Shown: in pieces, positions 62,401-64,000 of the stretch | How positions within the stretch are numbered: position 1 is the stretch's first letter | Layout: each line of letters starts with the position of its first letter | Assembly: GCA_016859345.1 (NCBI GenBank) | Contig: CM029119.1 | Location: 1,730,109-1,794,108 of the forward strand | DNA: 64,000 nucleotides | Direction of reading: 5' to 3' | DNA from: Istiophorus platypterus | Lineage: Eukaryota; Chordata; Actinopteri; Istiophoriformes; Istiophoridae | The notes under the pieces: model-generated | Databases searched by the model: none | Told to the model about the DNA's origin: nothing | Seen by the model: only the letters and a program-made list of their open reading frames with translations | Position numbers and translations under genes: made by a program

Positions 62401-63593
62401 TCTTTATAATGTAGAGGGGGCTGTCTTAGTTCTGTGTTAAGCACAGAGACCAAATGGATATTTTCAAATACCCAATTTGAGGCCGTAAAGTCTGACAGCT
62501 GAAGGTAAACTTACTTAGGTAAAGTAGAGAAGTATTTTGCACAAAAATCAGATGGAAACTGGATTTTAACTAAATTTTAGCTGCTGGGAATATCCAGATA
62601 TTATGTCATTTTATCTACAGAAAGACCAAACTACAAAATGGAGCAAAGAATGCAAGGGCAGTGCAGTAATATGGACTTGTCTTTTAAAGAAACATTACTT
62701 TACCTGGGACACATGCAGCACAGCTTTCACATTCACATTGAATGACCTGGAGAGGAAAGACACCTTAGAAAGATATGAACATAACGAGCTGCCACATCAG
62801 GAGACAGTAATGTCTGACTCATATGTTCTAGACTGTGCTGTATCCTAGGACTATTTACAAACGCAACTTCTTAGCTGGGGATCATAAAGGTATCTCATAT
62901 TTGTCTTACTGGTCAAACTGGTCAGGTGTGACTGCCAGAAATGGCTGCAGCTTGGCACAGGCAGCATTATTCACAAGCAGATCAATGGGGCCGATGTCCT
63001 TCAGTGCTGCTTCTGTGGCCCCCCAGTCTGCCAGGTCCACACACACCGGGATGATGGATGCACACTGTGAGAGGAAACCAAAACCAGACACATGTATGCA
63101 GATGACAGGAGAAGAAAAAGAGGAATGTGTAAATGTGATCTGTTTCTATATCAGACTTGAATATGTGTATACTAACTCTATATAATAGTATACTATGAAA
63201 ATCAATATAAAGCAAATGTTATAGCATTTAGCATGTAATCAGCTCACAACTCTTAAGAGTTCTCCTTCTAAATCTTCTATCCAGAAAGAGGCTAAAATCT
63301 CTGGTGTTATCTCATTTGACTCTCATGCTTTTGATATCAAGTTTCATAAACTGCATTAACTTACAATATTTCTGTTTGATGATTTTAAAACCTTCATCTT
63401 TTTTATATTTTGAAATTATTTTCAAAAATTGCCTTAATCTTTTCTTGTTTTGTAACTCATAAATTGCCTTGTTATTTCGGGGCTGGGGGTGGTACCTCCT
63501 GCGTTAGACTGTTCAGGTCTGCCTGTGTGCGTGTGACCGCCGTGACCTCTGCCCCACAGCGTGCCAGAGCCAAAGCCGTGGCTCTGCCGATCC
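59406..63593 (-). CDS. dcxr: L-xylulose reductase / dicarbonyl reductase, exons 2-8 (5' end outside window)
   Basis: Seven minus-strand exons join in frame: 63593-63496, 63064-62910, 62746-62704, 61811-61712, 61544-61480, 59945-59828 and 59509-59406 (stop 59408-59406). That is 683 nt; a 52-nt first exon as in human DCXR would give exactly 244 aa, the family length. Visible short-chain dehydrogenase motifs: the end of the Rossmann glycine motif (GIGRATALALARCGAEV), VTRTQADLNSL, LLVNNAACAKLQPF, the catalytic Ser region SIVNVSSQ, the Tyr-x-x-x-Lys motif HAVYCATKAALDM and RVNSVNPTVVMTEMG. The C terminus ends LPVDGGFLAC. The family reduces L-xylulose to xylitol and alpha-dicarbonyls with NADPH. 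Exon 1, with the start and the first half of the TGxxxGIG motif, was not found up to 64000. It converges with rac3, as in other vertebrates. Confidence 0.96.
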
Positions 63594-64000
63594 CTGAGAC
63601 AAAAAACATCCATAAACACAAAGACTTATTACAGAGTAGTTGTGCTGCTGTGACACTGGAACCAACACACACACACTCACACACACATTCCACACATTTC
63701 TCAGGCTATGCCATACTGGCCTCCATTAACAAAGCCTTTTTATTCCGTTCGCACACTTTGTTGGACTGGACAAGACTCTCAGAGGATACGTGCAAATTCA
63801 TCGAACACGTCGATGAGTTCACATGCACATCATTCAAATTCATTACCACCACCTCAGCTTTTATCAGATCATTTTTGTTAACACAAAAGGAGGAGATTGT
63901 GGTGAACATGCTGTTAACCACTGACTGCAGGTTTAATGTTGTCCTTTCACTTGATGTATTTTATGTGAGCTGATGTGTATGGGTTTACCAAATTACATAT
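63594..64000 (-). other. dcxr intron 1 (partial)
   Basis: Sequence upstream of dcxr exon 2 contains a short CA-rich stretch (63666-63690). No start exon is visible, so exon 1 must lie beyond the window. Confidence 0.6.

Noticed and set aside
63410..63973. 187-codon plus-strand frame at the right end
   Set aside because: It is antisense to dcxr exon 2 and runs into intron sequence; no domain is visible.

Overview
The window is vertebrate nuclear DNA, almost certainly from a ray-finned (teleost) fish. It has five multi-exon genes with GT-AG introns, long AT-rich introns, many microsatellites, and degraded copies of Tc1-like transposons, LINEs and interspersed repeats of types common in teleost genomes. 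I cannot name the species.

Layout, left to right: hhex (minus strand, coding exons at 1047-6201) encodes the Hhex/PRH homeodomain repressor. The 3' part of trub1 (minus, 10928-16531) encodes a TruB-type tRNA/mRNA pseudouridine synthase, but its two N-terminal exons are not visible. Then comes a striking 2.07-kb array of the pentamer CCGGG (18481-20550). lrrc45 (plus, 21930-40478; 17 coding exons, predicted 674 aa) encodes a centrosome-linker protein. rac3 (plus, 46098-53533; 6 coding exons, 192 aa) encodes a Rho-family GTPase. dcxr (minus, 59406-63593; exons 2-8) encodes L-xylulose/dicarbonyl reductase and runs off the right edge, missing only exon 1.

The genes do not form one pathway. lrrc45-rac3-dcxr is a conserved vertebrate block (human 17q25), whereas hhex and trub1 have orthologues far apart on human 10q. 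The window therefore spans an ancestral join of 10q-like and 17q-like segments, and the CCGGG array lies at that boundary.

The most unusual feature is the CCGGG array. It has 403 consecutive perfect units with a few variant units only at its left edge, is 100% G+C with one CpG per unit, carries G3 runs on one strand only, and is open in all frames. It resembles an expanded GC-rich repeat of the C9orf72 type fixed in a genome, or else an assembly artefact that has replaced the trub1 5' exons. Other observations include a perfect 20-bp-arm hairpin in lrrc45 intron 1, a convergent (AAT)n/(ATT)n tract, rearranged Tc1 copies, and an unclassified repeat pair shared between lrrc45 and rac3. Exon boundaries were assigned by eye from splice signals, reading-frame continuity and remembered family sequences; no search was run.
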